Shown here: positions 17,099-26,536 of the stretch, one piece after another
Layout of the letters: each line of letters starts with the position of its first letter
Position numbering within the stretch: the first letter of the stretch is position 1
NCBI GenBank assembly: GCA_947474365.1
Contig: CANJIU010000013.1
Span: forward strand, 61,668 to 125,667
From: Opitutia bacterium
GTDB lineage: Bacteria > Verrucomicrobiota > Verrucomicrobiia > Opitutales > Opitutaceae
DNA length: 64,000 nucleotides
Reading direction: 5' to 3'
Translations under genes and position numbers: made by a program
The notes under the pieces: model-generated
Told to the model about the DNA's origin: nothing
The model's database searches: none
Seen by the model: the letters and a program-made list of their open reading frames with translations, nothing else

Positions 17099-18835
17099 CT
17101 ACAGCCCCATTTCCACTCGGACGTATTTCACGGCCGGGCTGCCGAACGACAGTACCGTGTCGTGATAGCGTTTGAGATCGAACGTCGCACCCGCCCGCTT
17201 CTCCGCGGCGGCGCGCAGGTCGTCGTGCTCCACCCCGCCGACAAAGTACGTCGAGAGCTGGGTCGAACTCTGACACGCCCGACGCCACTTGCCGACCGCC
17301 TCTCCCTCTTCTTGGAAACCGCGGTTCATCATCAGGTCGAGGCCTTCCTTTTCAGTCATTCCCGCCATGTGGACCTTTTGATCCAGGATCGCATTGATCA
17401 GCAGGCGCAGCCGCATCTTGAGCTGCTGCATCTTCACCTCGGGTCCGCCGAAGCCCGCCTCGGCCATCACGCGCTCGGCGTAAACTGCCCAGCCCTCGAT
17501 GAACGTGCCGCTCCGGAAAACGGCCCGCACCAGCGTGGGCGCCTTGAAGCGGTTGGAATGCGCCACCTGCAGAAAATGCCCGGGCATCGCCTCGTGCACG
17601 CTCAGGTCGTGCAGCATGTAGTCGCTGTACTCGCGATAGAACGATTGCTTCCGCTCGGGTGTCCAATTGGCCGGCGTCGGCGAGACTTTGTAGAAGGTCT
17701 CGCCGTTCGGCTCCAACGCCCCCGGCGACTCGCAGTAGGCCACAGCCACGCCGCGCTGGAACTCCGGCAGGACGATGATCCGCAGCGGCGTGGTGGGCAC
17801 GGTCATCAGATTCTTCTCGCGCACGAACGCCGTCGCGAGATCCGTCAGTTCCCGCGCCCGGGGCACAATCGTCGCGTCGTCGGCATGCGTCTCAGCCAGC
17901 CGGTCGAGCACCGCGCGAATCACCGCTGGCCGGTCGGCCCGTTTCGCCGCCGCGGCGCCGGGGAAATACTTCTCGTGGAGCGGGCGCGCCGTCACGTAGA
18001 GCGCCTCGGTCACTGTCGCCAACTCCTGCTCGGCGCGCGCGAGGATCTGCTCCGGCGAAAGATCCGAATCGAGCGCGAAGCGCAGCTTGCGCCGGAACTT
18101 CTCCGCCCCGATGCGGAATTCGCCATTCGCCCGCGGCAGCAGCTCCTTTTCCAACCACTCGCGATACGCAGTCAGCGCCGCCACCGCCGCTTCCTGCGCC
18201 GGGGCGAGTTCCGCCTTCAGCGCCGGAGCCTGCGCGAACAGCGGATCCAGCCCGGTGCGCACGAGAGCGATGGCGCCGGCCGTCTGCTGAATTGCCGTCT
18301 CGGTGTGGATCCGCGGCGGATTTTTCAGATTGGCGCGAATCTGCGCAATCACCCGCGGCATCGCCTCGAGCCTTGCCTTCGCATTGCGCAGACGCTGAGC
18401 CGCGGGCGCAAAGTCCCGCGACGTCAGCGGATAGATGCTGTTCGCCAGACTGCCCGCATAGGACAGCGGATTCCACTCGTGCGACCGCTCCTCGGTCAGC
18501 TCGAAAACACCGGCCTCGAGGTGGAGCTGGAGAATTCGTGCGTCGGTCCGGTTGGCGCCAGTCAGCGTCGTGGAGTCGATCTTCGCCAGCGCCGCCAGCT
18601 GCCGGCGGAGCGTCGCCACCCGGGTTGCAATCGCCGCCGGGGAATAGTCGCTCAGTCGTGCGTCGAAACGGTGGTCGCCCAGCGTCGTTGCCCGCTCGGG
18701 CGTATCGACCAGCAGGCTCTCGATACACTCACCGGCGAGTTTTTCAAAGGCGACGTCGGCCGCCGAGGCGGCCACGGCGGCGGAGGACATAAGGCCAGAC
18801 AGGAAGATGCCAAGAGCCCAAAGAGAGTTGCGCAT
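17099..18835 (-). CDS. Secreted DUF885 family zinc peptidase
   Basis: The 578-residue product has a signal peptide (MRNSLWALGIFLSGLMSSAAVAA) and the DUF885 hallmark HEAMPGHFLQVAH, in which the histidines and glutamate would bind and activate zinc. A downstream FIEGWAVYAERVMAE supplies the expected second glutamate region. The rest is helical, consistent with an M2/M32-like fold. Members behave as carboxypeptidases or dipeptidases of uncertain substrate. The start at 18835 was preferred over one seven codons earlier because it begins directly with the positively charged signal sequence. Convergent with msrQ, and divergent from the small aspartyl protease gene. Confidence 0.87.
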   Translation of the reverse strand: MRNSLWALGIFLSGLMSSAAVAASAADVAFEKLAGECIESLLVDTPERATTLGDHRFDARLSDYSPAAIATRVATLRRQLAALAKIDSTTLTGANRTDARILQLHLEAGVFELTEERSHEWNPLSYAGSLANSIYPLTSRDFAPAAQRLRNAKARLEAMPRVIAQIRANLKNPPRIHTETAIQQTAGAIALVRTGLDPLFAQAPALKAELAPAQEAAVAALTAYREWLEKELLPRANGEFRIGAEKFRRKLRFALDSDLSPEQILARAEQELATVTEALYVTARPLHEKYFPGAAAAKRADRPAVIRAVLDRLAETHADDATIVPRARELTDLATAFVREKNLMTVPTTPLRIIVLPEFQRGVAVAYCESPGALEPNGETFYKVSPTPANWTPERKQSFYREYSDYMLHDLSVHEAMPGHFLQVAHSNRFKAPTLVRAVFRSGTFIEGWAVYAERVMAEAGFGGPEVKMQQLKMRLRLLINAILDQKVHMAGMTEKEGLDLMMNRGFQEEGEAVGKWRRACQSSTQLSTYFVGGVEHDDLRAAAEKRAGATFDLKRYHDTVLSFGSPAVKYVRVEMGL

Positions 18836-18962
18836 GCGCCGAAAATGGGCGGCCACGACGAATCCTCAATCGCGATATTTCTCGCCGAGTCGAATCGTGC
18901 GAGCGGCGATCATCGCTGACATCGCGCTTGCCGCGATCCCCAGCTCAGCTACTTTTTTTGGC

Positions 18963-19331
18963 ATGGGAACGTTTCACGTAGGCGCACGGATCGAAAACGT
19001 GGTCGATCGGTCACGAGGCGCTTCGCTACCAAAATTGCTCGTCGATACGGGAAGTGAATACACGTGGGTTCCGGGAACAACGCTGGAAAAGCTGGGAGTA
19101 GGCCGAGAGAAGAAGGACCTCGAGTTTGTGATGGCAAATGGACAAAGAGTGACCCGCAGCGTCGGTTTTGCGATTATCCGGGTCGACAAAAGCTTCACCG
19201 TCGACGAGGTCGTCTTTGCCGAGCGAGGCGACTTACTGCTGCTCGGTGCACGCACCCTGGAAGGATTGAGCCTGACCATCGATCCGCGAAAAAAAATCCT
19301 CGTTGCCGCCGGACCGCTGCCGGCAGCCTGA
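18963..19331 (+). CDS. Retropepsin-like aspartyl protease family protein
   Basis: The 122-residue protein has one aspartyl-protease motif, LLVDTGSEYTWVPG (residues about 24-37), and a late hydrophobic-hydrophobic-Gly segment in LLLLGARTLEGLSL, the usual layout of single-domain retropepsin-like proteins, which would need to dimerise for activity. The ATG at 18963 was chosen because family similarity begins close to MGTFHVGARIEN; an upstream frame overlaps the divergent peptidase start. There is no clear signal peptide. A substrate is not evident, and many such small proteins have untested activity. Confidence 0.72.
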   Translation: MGTFHVGARIENVVDRSRGASLPKLLVDTGSEYTWVPGTTLEKLGVGREKKDLEFVMANGQRVTRSVGFAIIRVDKSFTVDEVVFAERGDLLLLGARTLEGLSLTIDPRKKILVAAGPLPAA

Positions 19332-19410
19332 TCACTCACGGAACCGTTCGGACAGCGCACGCCGATCGGCGCATAGTGCCGGAAATCATGGATGGCGGGT
19401 TCATTCCATT

Positions 19411-19486
19411 ATCCTGCAACCTGGAGTGCAGACGCAGGCTAAGCCACGTCCGCGTGGTACGGACGACCGCTTCTGGCGTCACGTCC
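19411..19486. repeat. Dispersed repeat R3, copy 1
   Basis: This 76-base segment aligns without gaps to 39985-40060; by eye 58 of 76 bases are identical. Shared landmarks are GCAGACG, AAGCC, GGACGA and ACGTCC. It overlaps the last codons and the stop of the esterase gene at 19479, which therefore ends inside the repeat. Confidence 0.75.
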
Positions 19487-20633
19487 CCACCCCTGGCACG
19501 GAGTCCGTGACTCCCGCCAGAAACCACTCGAGCGCGTAGGTCGTGAGCTGGCCGCCCGGGCCTTGCAGGTTGAATTCAAACGCATGCGTCGCCCAGGGCA
19601 TCAGCACGAATGCGCGGGGCACTTTCATTTCCGCGAGCTTGGCGTCGAGCCGAACGCTGTGGCGATACCACGCGACCGCGTCGATTGTGCCGTGCAAGAG
19701 CAACGTTGGTGGCGAGCGCGGCGTGACATGAAACAACGGGCTCGCCGACTCGTAGTTCGCACGCGCGGAGTCCGGCGTGCCGCCCAAAAATTGCCGCATC
19801 AACGCCGGCGATTTCAGCATGTCGTTCTCGTGGGTGTTCACATACCCGAAAATGAGGTCCGACGGCGCATACAACCCGACGACTCCGCGGATCGCCGGAT
19901 CGTTGGCGGTGTAGCCGACGCATTGCGCGATTTGCCCGCCCGCGGAACGCCCGAGCAGGATCAACTTCGACGCGTCCACGTTGAGTTCGGCGGCGTGTGA
20001 TTTCAGAAACGCGATCGCGGACAGCACGTCGTCGCGCTGTGCCGGCCATTGGAATTTCGGCGCCAGCCGGTAGGACACCGCCGCCACGGCATAACCCTGC
20101 CGCGCGAGCCAATGGTTGAAGTGCGGAATCTGCTCGCGGTCACCACTGTCCCAGCCCCCGCCATGCACGACGATCACACACGGCGCCGCACGCCCGTCCG
20201 AGCGAGACGCCCGGTAAAAATCGAGCGGCAGACCAGCGGGCACGTCCAGCGTCTGAACCGCCACCGGCGCGGAACGACGGCCTAGAAAGAGATCGGTGAA
20301 CGAGAAAGGTGGGCGCGGGATCACCGCCGGACCAAACTGGGCGGCGAGCTGTTCCGCCATCGGCGCGGCAATCCGCGACGCCTGAAACGCCGGTTTGAGC
20401 AGCAGCACGACCGCACCGGCGGCAACTGTCATCGTCAGAATGGACAACGCACCCGCGCCGCGGGTGAGCCACGCGCCGAACACCACGCCGATCGCCGCGA
20501 CCGCGAGCCAATGCCCGTATTCGCCCGCCAAAACCGCCAGCCGCCACGGCGACCAATCGGGCGAGCGAACGGTCGTCAGCGAACCGAACGCCAGGAGGGC
20601 ACAGGCAAGGGAGAAGAGCGTCCAGCGAAGCAT
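19479..20633 (-). CDS. Membrane-anchored alpha/beta hydrolase (esterase, BD-FAE/HSL-like)
   Basis: The 384-residue product begins with three hydrophobic segments (residues about 5-90: MLRWTLFSLACALLAFGSL, LAVAAIGVVFGAWL, ILTMTVAAGAVVLLL). An esterase domain follows, with the oxyanion-hole motif VVHGGGWDSG, the nucleophile elbow LLGRSAGGQ and a C-terminal histidine in WATHAFEFN. It therefore probably hydrolyses short-chain esters with its catalytic domain outside the cytoplasmic membrane. The start at 20633 gives a clean first membrane helix; the frame upstream overlaps the divergent pseudouridine synthase region. The last five residues and the stop lie in repeat R3. Confidence 0.83.
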   Translation of the reverse strand: MLRWTLFSLACALLAFGSLTTVRSPDWSPWRLAVLAGEYGHWLAVAAIGVVFGAWLTRGAGALSILTMTVAAGAVVLLLKPAFQASRIAAPMAEQLAAQFGPAVIPRPPFSFTDLFLGRRSAPVAVQTLDVPAGLPLDFYRASRSDGRAAPCVIVVHGGGWDSGDREQIPHFNHWLARQGYAVAAVSYRLAPKFQWPAQRDDVLSAIAFLKSHAAELNVDASKLILLGRSAGGQIAQCVGYTANDPAIRGVVGLYAPSDLIFGYVNTHENDMLKSPALMRQFLGGTPDSARANYESASPLFHVTPRSPPTLLLHGTIDAVAWYRHSVRLDAKLAEMKVPRAFVLMPWATHAFEFNLQGPGGQLTTYALEWFLAGVTDSVPGVGT

Positions 20634-20747
20634 GCGTGGTGTTACGTTCGAGATGGCCGCAAAGAAGCACCCGGGGCGCAAAGAGTTTCTGCTCGCGACG
20701 TTTTCCTTTTGCACCACCCGCCCCTTTTTGCGGCCATCACCGCTCTG

Positions 20748-21446
20748 ATGCGCCGCCTCGATCAACTTCTTGCCAACCTCGGCTACTGCAGCCGCAGCGA
20801 AGCCCGCGCATGGATTGCCGATGGCCGCGTGACCGTCGACGGTGAACCGGCAGAGGATTTCGGGCAGAAAGCCCGCCCCGCACAGGTTCGCATCGACGGC
20901 GAGCCGCCCGACCATCCCGAAGGCCTGCTACTCCTGCTGCACAAACCGCTCGGGCTCGTCTGTTCGCACGAGGCGCGCGAGGGCCCGAACGTCTACTCGC
21001 TCCTGCCCGAGCGCTGGCGCCGGCGCAACCCGACCGTCACGAGCATCGGCCGTCTCGACAAGGACACGAGCGGCCTGCTGCTCCTCACCGACCAATCGCC
21101 ACTGGTGCACCGCCTCACGTCACCCAAGCACAAGGTGCCAAAACGCTACCGCGCCACCGTCGATCGCGACCTACCCGCGGATCTCGTGCCGTTGTTTGCG
21201 TCCGGCACGCTGCTCCTCGACGGGGAAAAAGATCCCTGCGCCCCCGCCGAGCTCCGCCTGGTCGGCCCGCGCGAGGCGGAACTCACCCTCACCGAGGGCC
21301 GCTATCACCAGGTGAGGCGAATGTTTGCCGCCGCCGGCGCCACCGTGCTCACGCTCCACCGCGAGCGCTTTGGCTCGCTGGCCCTCGGCGATCTCACGGC
21401 CGGCCAGTGGCGGGAGCTGCCGCTGGATTTTTTCGGGGTGACGTAA
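20748..21446 (+). CDS. rsuA: 16S rRNA pseudouridine synthase, RsuA family
   Basis: The 232-residue protein has an N-terminal S4 RNA-binding domain (RRLDQLLANLGYCSRSEARA, residues 2-21) and a pseudouridine synthase core with the motif IGRLDKDTSGLLLLT, whose aspartate is catalytic, plus KRYRAT and EGRYHQVRRMF. These are signatures of the RsuA/RluB/E/F family. Its length matches RsuA, which modifies U516 of 16S rRNA; RluE-like alternatives cannot be fully excluded. The start at 20748 places the S4 domain at the N-terminus. A repeat R1 copy follows 15 bases after the stop, and a YhbY-like gene lies beyond it. Confidence 0.88.
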   Translation: MRRLDQLLANLGYCSRSEARAWIADGRVTVDGEPAEDFGQKARPAQVRIDGEPPDHPEGLLLLLHKPLGLVCSHEAREGPNVYSLLPERWRRRNPTVTSIGRLDKDTSGLLLLTDQSPLVHRLTSPKHKVPKRYRATVDRDLPADLVPLFASGTLLLDGEKDPCAPAELRLVGPREAELTLTEGRYHQVRRMFAAAGATVLTLHRERFGSLALGDLTAGQWRELPLDFFGVT

Positions 21447-21461
21447 GCCACCTTCTGGATT

Positions 21462-21531
21462 CTGGGGACGCGACGCCCCGTCGCGTTTCTCCGGCGACGG
21501 AGGCGTCGCCGCTCCAGTAACCTCACGATTG
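21462..21531. repeat. Dispersed repeat R1, copy 2
   Basis: This 70-base copy matches 6259-6329, from CTGGGGACGCGACGCC to ACGATTG. It lies between rsuA and the YhbY-like gene. Inverted GCGACGCC/GGCGTCGC parts suggest a foldable element. Confidence 0.8.
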
Positions 21532-21651
21532 CAGGCGACCGCGTTTCCCTCATTTTAAAAGGAGGAATACTTTGATGAGCCCCTGTCGCGTGAATTGAAC
21601 GTGCACCGCATTTCGCTCGAACTGGGGACGGAAGCACCGCACATCTCCTCC

Positions 21652-21960
21652 ATGTACGAATTTCCACTCACCGGCGCGCAAAAGTCGTTTCTCCGCGGCC
21701 AGGGCCAGAAACTTGATGCCGCGCTGAAGATCGGCAAGGGCGGGCTGACGCCCGCGTTTCTCGCCGAGTTGCAAAAGCTCCTGCGCTCCCAGGAGCTCGT
21801 GAAGCTGCGCTTCCTCGGGGCCGAACGCGAGGAGCGCACCGCCCTCTGCACGCAGATTGCCGACGAGGGCCGCTGCATCTGCGTCGGCGCGGTCGGTCAC
21901 ACAGCGCTTTTCTACCGGCAGAACCCGGACCCGAAGGCGCGCACCGTCACGCTGCCGTAA
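21652..21960 (+). CDS. YhbY-like CRM-domain RNA-binding protein
   Basis: The 102-residue protein matches the single-domain YhbY/CRS1 (CRM) family: LTGAQKSFLRGQGQKLDAAL, KIGKGGLTPAFLAEL with the GxxG loop, ELVKLRF and a C-terminal GHTALFYR. YhbY associates with pre-50S ribosomal particles in E. coli, so a role in ribosome assembly is likely. The ATG at 21652 was chosen because the family starts with the LTGAQK segment; an upstream TTG frame adds 19 unrelated residues. Convergent with the PQQ-propeller gene, from which repeat R2 separates it. Confidence 0.88.
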   Translation: MYEFPLTGAQKSFLRGQGQKLDAALKIGKGGLTPAFLAELQKLLRSQELVKLRFLGAEREERTALCTQIADEGRCICVGAVGHTALFYRQNPDPKARTVTLP

Positions 21961-21970
21961 GGCGGCTTTC

Positions 21971-22113
21971 AGCTGAGAGCGTAGAGCCAGGAGCTCAGAG
22001 CAAAACGCTCCGGAGGCGGGCAAGCCAACGGGTGAACTTCGTTTCCAGATTCCGCCGCATACCGGGCGGCTCTGCCGATCCGGCTCTCAACTCTCCGCTC
22101 TGAGCTCTCGACT
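21971..22113. repeat. Dispersed inverted repeat R2, copy 2
   Basis: AGCTGAGAGC at the left and CTCTGAGCTCTCGACT at the right flank a central GGGTGAACTTCGTTTCC, matching the copy at 8386-8507 in both arms and centre. It fills the 164-base gap between two convergent genes and could act as a transcript end, but there is no T-run. Confidence 0.8.
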
Positions 22114-22124
22114 CCAACTTCGCC

Positions 22125-23885
22125 TCAGAACTGATACGCCACGACCGAGTCCTTGCCCTGGAAGTGGAAGATCCGGTTGGCGGGCTCGTCGACCGTGTAG
22201 TTCGGCTCCTTCTCCTTCAGCACCAGCTGACGCTCCGTCTCGCCGTTGGCGAGATTCACGCCGACGATGCCGATGTCCTTCTCCACTTTCGTCAGGATGT
22301 ACGAATACGCCTCGGACGACTTCACGCCGCCCGCGCGCTTCGCGGCTTTCTCGGTAAACTTGTTATAGCTGTCGAGGTTGCTGTGAATCGTGTTCACGCC
22401 GCTGTTGTAGCCGCTGGATCCCATGCCGCCGCTCGCGGCCACCTGGGCGTTGCCGTAAACCGCCGCCGCGGCCGTCACCGCGAACATCGCGATGTTGGCA
22501 AACGCATCGCTCGGCGCCGCGTAGAACAGCGACCAATTCGACGTCTTCGTCTGCGGATCGAAACCAAGGAGGTGCTGCTTGCCCTGCACGACCACGCGGC
22601 CGTTGGCGAAACTCACGGCCACCGGGACGTCGAGCAGCGCCTTGTTGGCGGAGATGCCCGCCTTCACCAGACCGGTGACGCCACCGAGTGCGCCGAGCCC
22701 GACCTTTGCCACCGTGCCCGCCCCCATCTTCTTCTTGAACTCAATCGGCACCTTGAACGCCTCGACCGGCGTGGCGGCCGCGGTGTCGATGCCGTAGACG
22801 TTGGCGCCATCCGCAAAGACGACGAGGTTTGACGCCGGGATCGTGACGAGGTTGGTGATGCCTTCCTTCGCCTTGTCGAAATGGTAGAGTGATTTTCCGT
22901 CCGCCGGATCCAGCACGACGACGCCGAGCGGTTCCTTCAGCATGGCCGTCTTGCCGTCGGAGAAATTGCCGCCGTAACGGGAGAAGATTTTTCCGCCCAC
23001 GATTTCCAGCTGGGCGACAATCGCGTTGTCGCGCGCCTTGAGCAGGCCGGCGAAGTCCGAGATGCGATCGCTCTTCCAAAGTTGTGCGCCCGTCCGGCGA
23101 TTGATCGCAAAGACGCTGCCGCCGCCGGCGCCATAAATCCGATCACCGTCGATGCGAAGCGGGGCGTACGTTTTCTTCAGGCCCTTGTTCGCCGGCGGGA
23201 ACTCCACGCCCCATTTCGTCGCGCCGCTCGTGAGGTCGATGCAATGCACGCCCAGGTAGCCGAGGTACATCTCGTCGCCGTCGATCACGGGCTCGTGATA
23301 GCCGGAGAGATCCATCGTCGGGATAAAGCGCCCGCTGTTGTCCGCCATGTGCAGCGGGATGCCGCCGCCCTTGGTGAACTTCGCCGACCACTTGGCGGAA
23401 CCGTTCTCAAGATCGTGCGCGTTGAGATAGATGCCGGGGTCCTTGCCGTCGTAGGTGTTGACGACGAAGATCACCAGGTTCTTCGCCGGCACCGGAATGG
23501 TGTCGAGGTACTGGCCGAGAATCTGCGGCGTCGTCCAGCGCTGTTCACCCGTGAAGTAGTCGATCGCGGTGAACGTCACCTTGCTGTTCATCATGCCGTC
23601 GTAGGTGTTGCAGATGAGCAGAGGGGTGCCGAGGACGTCGACGGCATTGCGGGTGTTGGTCTTCTTGAACTCGGGGTGCGTCCAGAGCAGTTTTCCCCCT
23701 TCGGGATCGTAGGAGAGGATGGCGCTGTCGGTGCCGACGAGCAGCGTGCCGAGTTCGGTGAGCTTGTGCCACTTGGCCTCTCCCGGAAGTTTTGCCGTCC
23801 AGAGTTGTTTGGCCGAAGCGGCGCCGAGAGAGGATGCGAGGAGGCCGAGCGTGAGCCAGCCGACGGAAAGCGATTTTTTGATCAT
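22125..23885 (-). CDS. Secreted PQQ-like beta-propeller protein
   Basis: The 586-residue product has a signal peptide (MIKKSLSVGWLTLGLLASSLGAASA) and repeats of the PQQ-like/quinoprotein propeller type: LLVGTDSAILSYDPEGGKLLWT, FTAIDYFTGEQRWT, GVHCIDLTSGATKWG, SVFAINRRTGAQLWK and VVLDPADGKSLYHF. Repeats with aspartate-glycine turns and a closing Trp are usual for this fold. The C-terminal part contains a small residue-rich stretch (TAAAAVYGNAQVAASGGMGSS) that may pass a membrane or be a linker. No dehydrogenase active site is evident, so a binding or scaffold role (BamB-like folds are similar) is as likely as catalysis. Confidence 0.78.
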   Translation of the reverse strand: MIKKSLSVGWLTLGLLASSLGAASAKQLWTAKLPGEAKWHKLTELGTLLVGTDSAILSYDPEGGKLLWTHPEFKKTNTRNAVDVLGTPLLICNTYDGMMNSKVTFTAIDYFTGEQRWTTPQILGQYLDTIPVPAKNLVIFVVNTYDGKDPGIYLNAHDLENGSAKWSAKFTKGGGIPLHMADNSGRFIPTMDLSGYHEPVIDGDEMYLGYLGVHCIDLTSGATKWGVEFPPANKGLKKTYAPLRIDGDRIYGAGGGSVFAINRRTGAQLWKSDRISDFAGLLKARDNAIVAQLEIVGGKIFSRYGGNFSDGKTAMLKEPLGVVVLDPADGKSLYHFDKAKEGITNLVTIPASNLVVFADGANVYGIDTAAATPVEAFKVPIEFKKKMGAGTVAKVGLGALGGVTGLVKAGISANKALLDVPVAVSFANGRVVVQGKQHLLGFDPQTKTSNWSLFYAAPSDAFANIAMFAVTAAAAVYGNAQVAASGGMGSSGYNSGVNTIHSNLDSYNKFTEKAAKRAGGVKSSEAYSYILTKVEKDIGIVGVNLANGETERQLVLKEKEPNYTVDEPANRIFHFQGKDSVVAYQF

Positions 23886-24082
23886 GGAGCGGAAGGAGGA
23901 AGGCGGATGCGCCACATTCTGCCCGATCCGACCAGCCCTCGGATATACGCATACCTGCGTACGGCAACCAGCGCCGAAGGACGCCGGTGAACCCGGGCGG
24001 CATAGGCGCACTCTGTCGGCAATTTGATCAGCACAGCGCGGCGTCGCTTGCGCCCGGCTTGGGCAGACGCACGCTCGGACGC

Positions 24083-25048
24083 ATGTCGCCGCTTCCCACC
24101 CGGACCGAAATCGAGTCGGCCGCCGCGCTCGTCGGAGCCGTGATGCCGTCCACCCCGCAATTTTCCTGGCCGCTGCTCAACGCCCGCGCCGGGTGCGAGC
24201 TTTGGGTGAAGCACGAAAACCACACGCCGCTGGGCGCCTTCAAGGTGCGCGGCGGTCTTGTCTACTTCGACGCGCTGCGCCGGCGCGAACCACACCTGCG
24301 CGGCGTCGTCTGCGCCACCCGCGGCAACCACGGACAGTCGGTCGCGTTTGCCGCGCGGCGCCACGGCTTCACTGCGACGGTCGTGGTACCGCGCGGCAAC
24401 AGCACAGAAAAGAACGCCGCGATGCGTGCGCTGGGAGCCACGCTCATCGAACACGGTGACGATTTTCAGGCCGCATACGAACACGCGCGGGCGCTCGCCG
24501 CCGCCGAGGGCTGGCATGCCATGCCGTCCTTCGCCCCGGAGTTGGTGTGCGGCGTGGCGGTCTCGGCGCTGGATTTTCTGAAAAATGCCCCGCCGCTCGA
24601 CGCGGTCTACGTGCCCATCGGCATGGGCTCCGGGATTTGCGCCATGATGGCGGCCCGCGACGCCCTCGGACTCACCACCCGGATCATCGGCGTCTGTTCG
24701 GCCCACGCCCCGGGCATCGCACTCTCGTTTGCCGCCGGCACGCCCGTGGTCCACCCGTCCACGACCCGCCTCGCCGACGGACTCGCCTGCTCTACGCCCG
24801 ACCCCGTCGCCGTCCACCACATCCGCCGCGGCGCCGAACGCATCGTGCAGGTGACCGACGCCGAGGTGGCCGCGGCGATGCGTGCCTGCTTTGTCGATAC
24901 CCACAACGTCATCGAGGGCGCCGCCGCCGCCAGCCTCGCCGCCGTGCTGCAGGAGCGAGCGCTCCACGCCGGCCGCCGCATCGGCGCGGTGCTCACCGGA
25001 GGAAACGTCGACGCTGCGGTGTTTGCGCGGGTGCTGACCGAAGGCTGA
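24083..25048 (+). CDS. PLP-dependent threonine/serine dehydratase-like enzyme
   Basis: The 321-residue protein is a fold-type II PLP enzyme. Lys54 in HTPLGAFKVRGG is the expected Schiff-base lysine, ATRGNHGQSVAFAAR is the substrate loop, and YVPIGMGSGICAM is the glycine-rich phosphate loop. The length fits catabolic threonine dehydratase or threo-3-hydroxyaspartate dehydratase, without the regulatory ACT domain of the biosynthetic enzyme. It probably deaminates a hydroxy amino acid to a 2-oxo acid in the cytoplasm; the exact substrate is not settled by sequence. The start at 24083 was chosen over an earlier frame that crosses the upstream gap. Confidence 0.85.
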   Translation: MSPLPTRTEIESAAALVGAVMPSTPQFSWPLLNARAGCELWVKHENHTPLGAFKVRGGLVYFDALRRREPHLRGVVCATRGNHGQSVAFAARRHGFTATVVVPRGNSTEKNAAMRALGATLIEHGDDFQAAYEHARALAAAEGWHAMPSFAPELVCGVAVSALDFLKNAPPLDAVYVPIGMGSGICAMMAARDALGLTTRIIGVCSAHAPGIALSFAAGTPVVHPSTTRLADGLACSTPDPVAVHHIRRGAERIVQVTDAEVAAAMRACFVDTHNVIEGAAAASLAAVLQERALHAGRRIGAVLTGGNVDAAVFARVLTEG

Positions 25049-25075
25049 CGACACCCGGAGACCGGACACGTCCGC

Positions 25076-26536
25076 TCACGGCCCTTCGCGATTGCCCTCG
25101 GCGGTCGCGGTGTCCGGCGCGACGCGCAGGCCGTGCCGGAGCCAATTTTGCGTCACCCAATTGTGATGGCCGCCGTTGACGACCAGGGACGGGTCGGATG
25201 CGCGTCGCGGCCGATCATCGCGGACGACACAACCAGAGACCCGCGAGTAGGTGGTGCCGACGAGCGACACGCCGACCCCGTCGCTGTCGAGGACCGTGCA
25301 GTTGGCGACATTGAGCCGGTCGCAATTTTCCAACAGCAGGGCAGCGGGTTGCCGCCATACGCCGTTCAGGTGCAGTCCCGTGAGCGTGCAGTCGCGGGCG
25401 CCCCGCAGCACGACGCCACCCTTCGTCTGCAGCGAGGTCCCGTAGTTGTAGCGCGGGTTGCGATCGAAGTTGTTCGGACCGATCACGACGTTGCTGCTGT
25501 CCTCGACGAGCAGATCGTGCTGGTAGGCCATCCAAAACGTGTTGCCAGTGAGCGTGACCCCGCGGGCGTTTTTCAGGTGCACGTTGATTTGAATGTCACT
25601 GAGCACGTTGCCGGTGATCGTGACATGGCCCTCCTGGGTGTCGGCGGATCCGGCACGGGTCGCAAGCGCCGGCTCATGGCCGCGCCCGAGGATGCGGATG
25701 TTGGCCGAATCGGGTCCGGCGCTGTTGTGCTGAACCGTGCAGCCCGTGATCGCCACTTCGCCAATCGAACCGCCGGCGGAATCGAGCAGGATGTTGGCGG
25801 TCGGGGGTGACTCCCGCCCCATGTTACTTTCGAGGTCGCAGCCGGCGATCTGCAGATTGCGCACGTTGCCTCCGCGGGAAACCACACCGCCGCCGTCGCA
25901 ATAACTGATGTGGCAGCCGGTGATGTTCGACTGGTGGAGGTTCACCTGATCGTAAAAGACCCCGATGCCGCGGCATTGATAGATGTGAGAATCGGCGATG
26001 ATGACGTTGCGATTGCGCACCGTGAGATGGATGCCGTGCCGCAGGTCGCGGAGCAGCGCGCGGGTGACTGTGAGCTGCATCGTGCCGGTGGCCTCGATGC
26101 CGTCGGCCTCAGGATGCGCACCGATGATCTCCAACCCGTCGACCATCGGTGCGCGCTGACGCTCCCAAACGTTGGGTTTGATCTGCGGCGGATCGGCGCT
26201 GCCGCCGTGAGTGCCGACAAACTTGAAGGCAGGTCCCGCACCCGCCATGACGACCCGCGCCGTGCCGTCGCCCACGAGCGCGGTGAAACCGACTTTATCC
26301 AACTCGATGATCACTGGCCGCGTCAGCCGATAGACGCCGCGGGGAAACCGGAGCGTGCCGGCACCGCTGTCCACGGCCTTTTGGATCGCCGCCGTATCAT
26401 CCGCCCGGCCGTCGCCCACCACGCCGAAATTCTCCCAGCTCTGATCCACCGCCACACGCACCGACGCCGGTTCGGCGGCCGGCGCCGGGGCACAACAAAG
26501 CAGCAGGGACAGAAAAATGACGGCGCGTGGGCTCAT
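25076..26536 (-). CDS. Secreted right-handed parallel beta-helix protein (pectate lyase-like)
   Basis: The 486-residue product has a signal peptide (MSPRAVIFLSLLLCCAPAPAA) followed by the pectate_lyase_3-type opening, NFGVVGDGRADDTAAIQKAV, and then many short strand-turn repeats (NVIIADSHIYQCRG, NITGCHISYCDGGGVV, VTITGNVLSDIQINVHL, VTLTGNTFWMA). This is the right-handed beta-helix of polysaccharide lyases, GH28-like hydrolases and phage tail-spike enzymes. Catalytic residues cannot be assigned by eye. The frame continues far upstream as a shadow of the neighbouring hydrolase, so the start was set at the signal peptide. It diverges from the hydrolase/MFS pair and probably belongs with them to a glycan-degrading locus. 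Confidence 0.8.
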   Translation of the reverse strand: MSPRAVIFLSLLLCCAPAPAAEPASVRVAVDQSWENFGVVGDGRADDTAAIQKAVDSGAGTLRFPRGVYRLTRPVIIELDKVGFTALVGDGTARVVMAGAGPAFKFVGTHGGSADPPQIKPNVWERQRAPMVDGLEIIGAHPEADGIEATGTMQLTVTRALLRDLRHGIHLTVRNRNVIIADSHIYQCRGIGVFYDQVNLHQSNITGCHISYCDGGGVVSRGGNVRNLQIAGCDLESNMGRESPPTANILLDSAGGSIGEVAITGCTVQHNSAGPDSANIRILGRGHEPALATRAGSADTQEGHVTITGNVLSDIQINVHLKNARGVTLTGNTFWMAYQHDLLVEDSSNVVIGPNNFDRNPRYNYGTSLQTKGGVVLRGARDCTLTGLHLNGVWRQPAALLLENCDRLNVANCTVLDSDGVGVSLVGTTYSRVSGCVVRDDRPRRASDPSLVVNGGHHNWVTQNWLRHGLRVAPDTATAEGNREGP

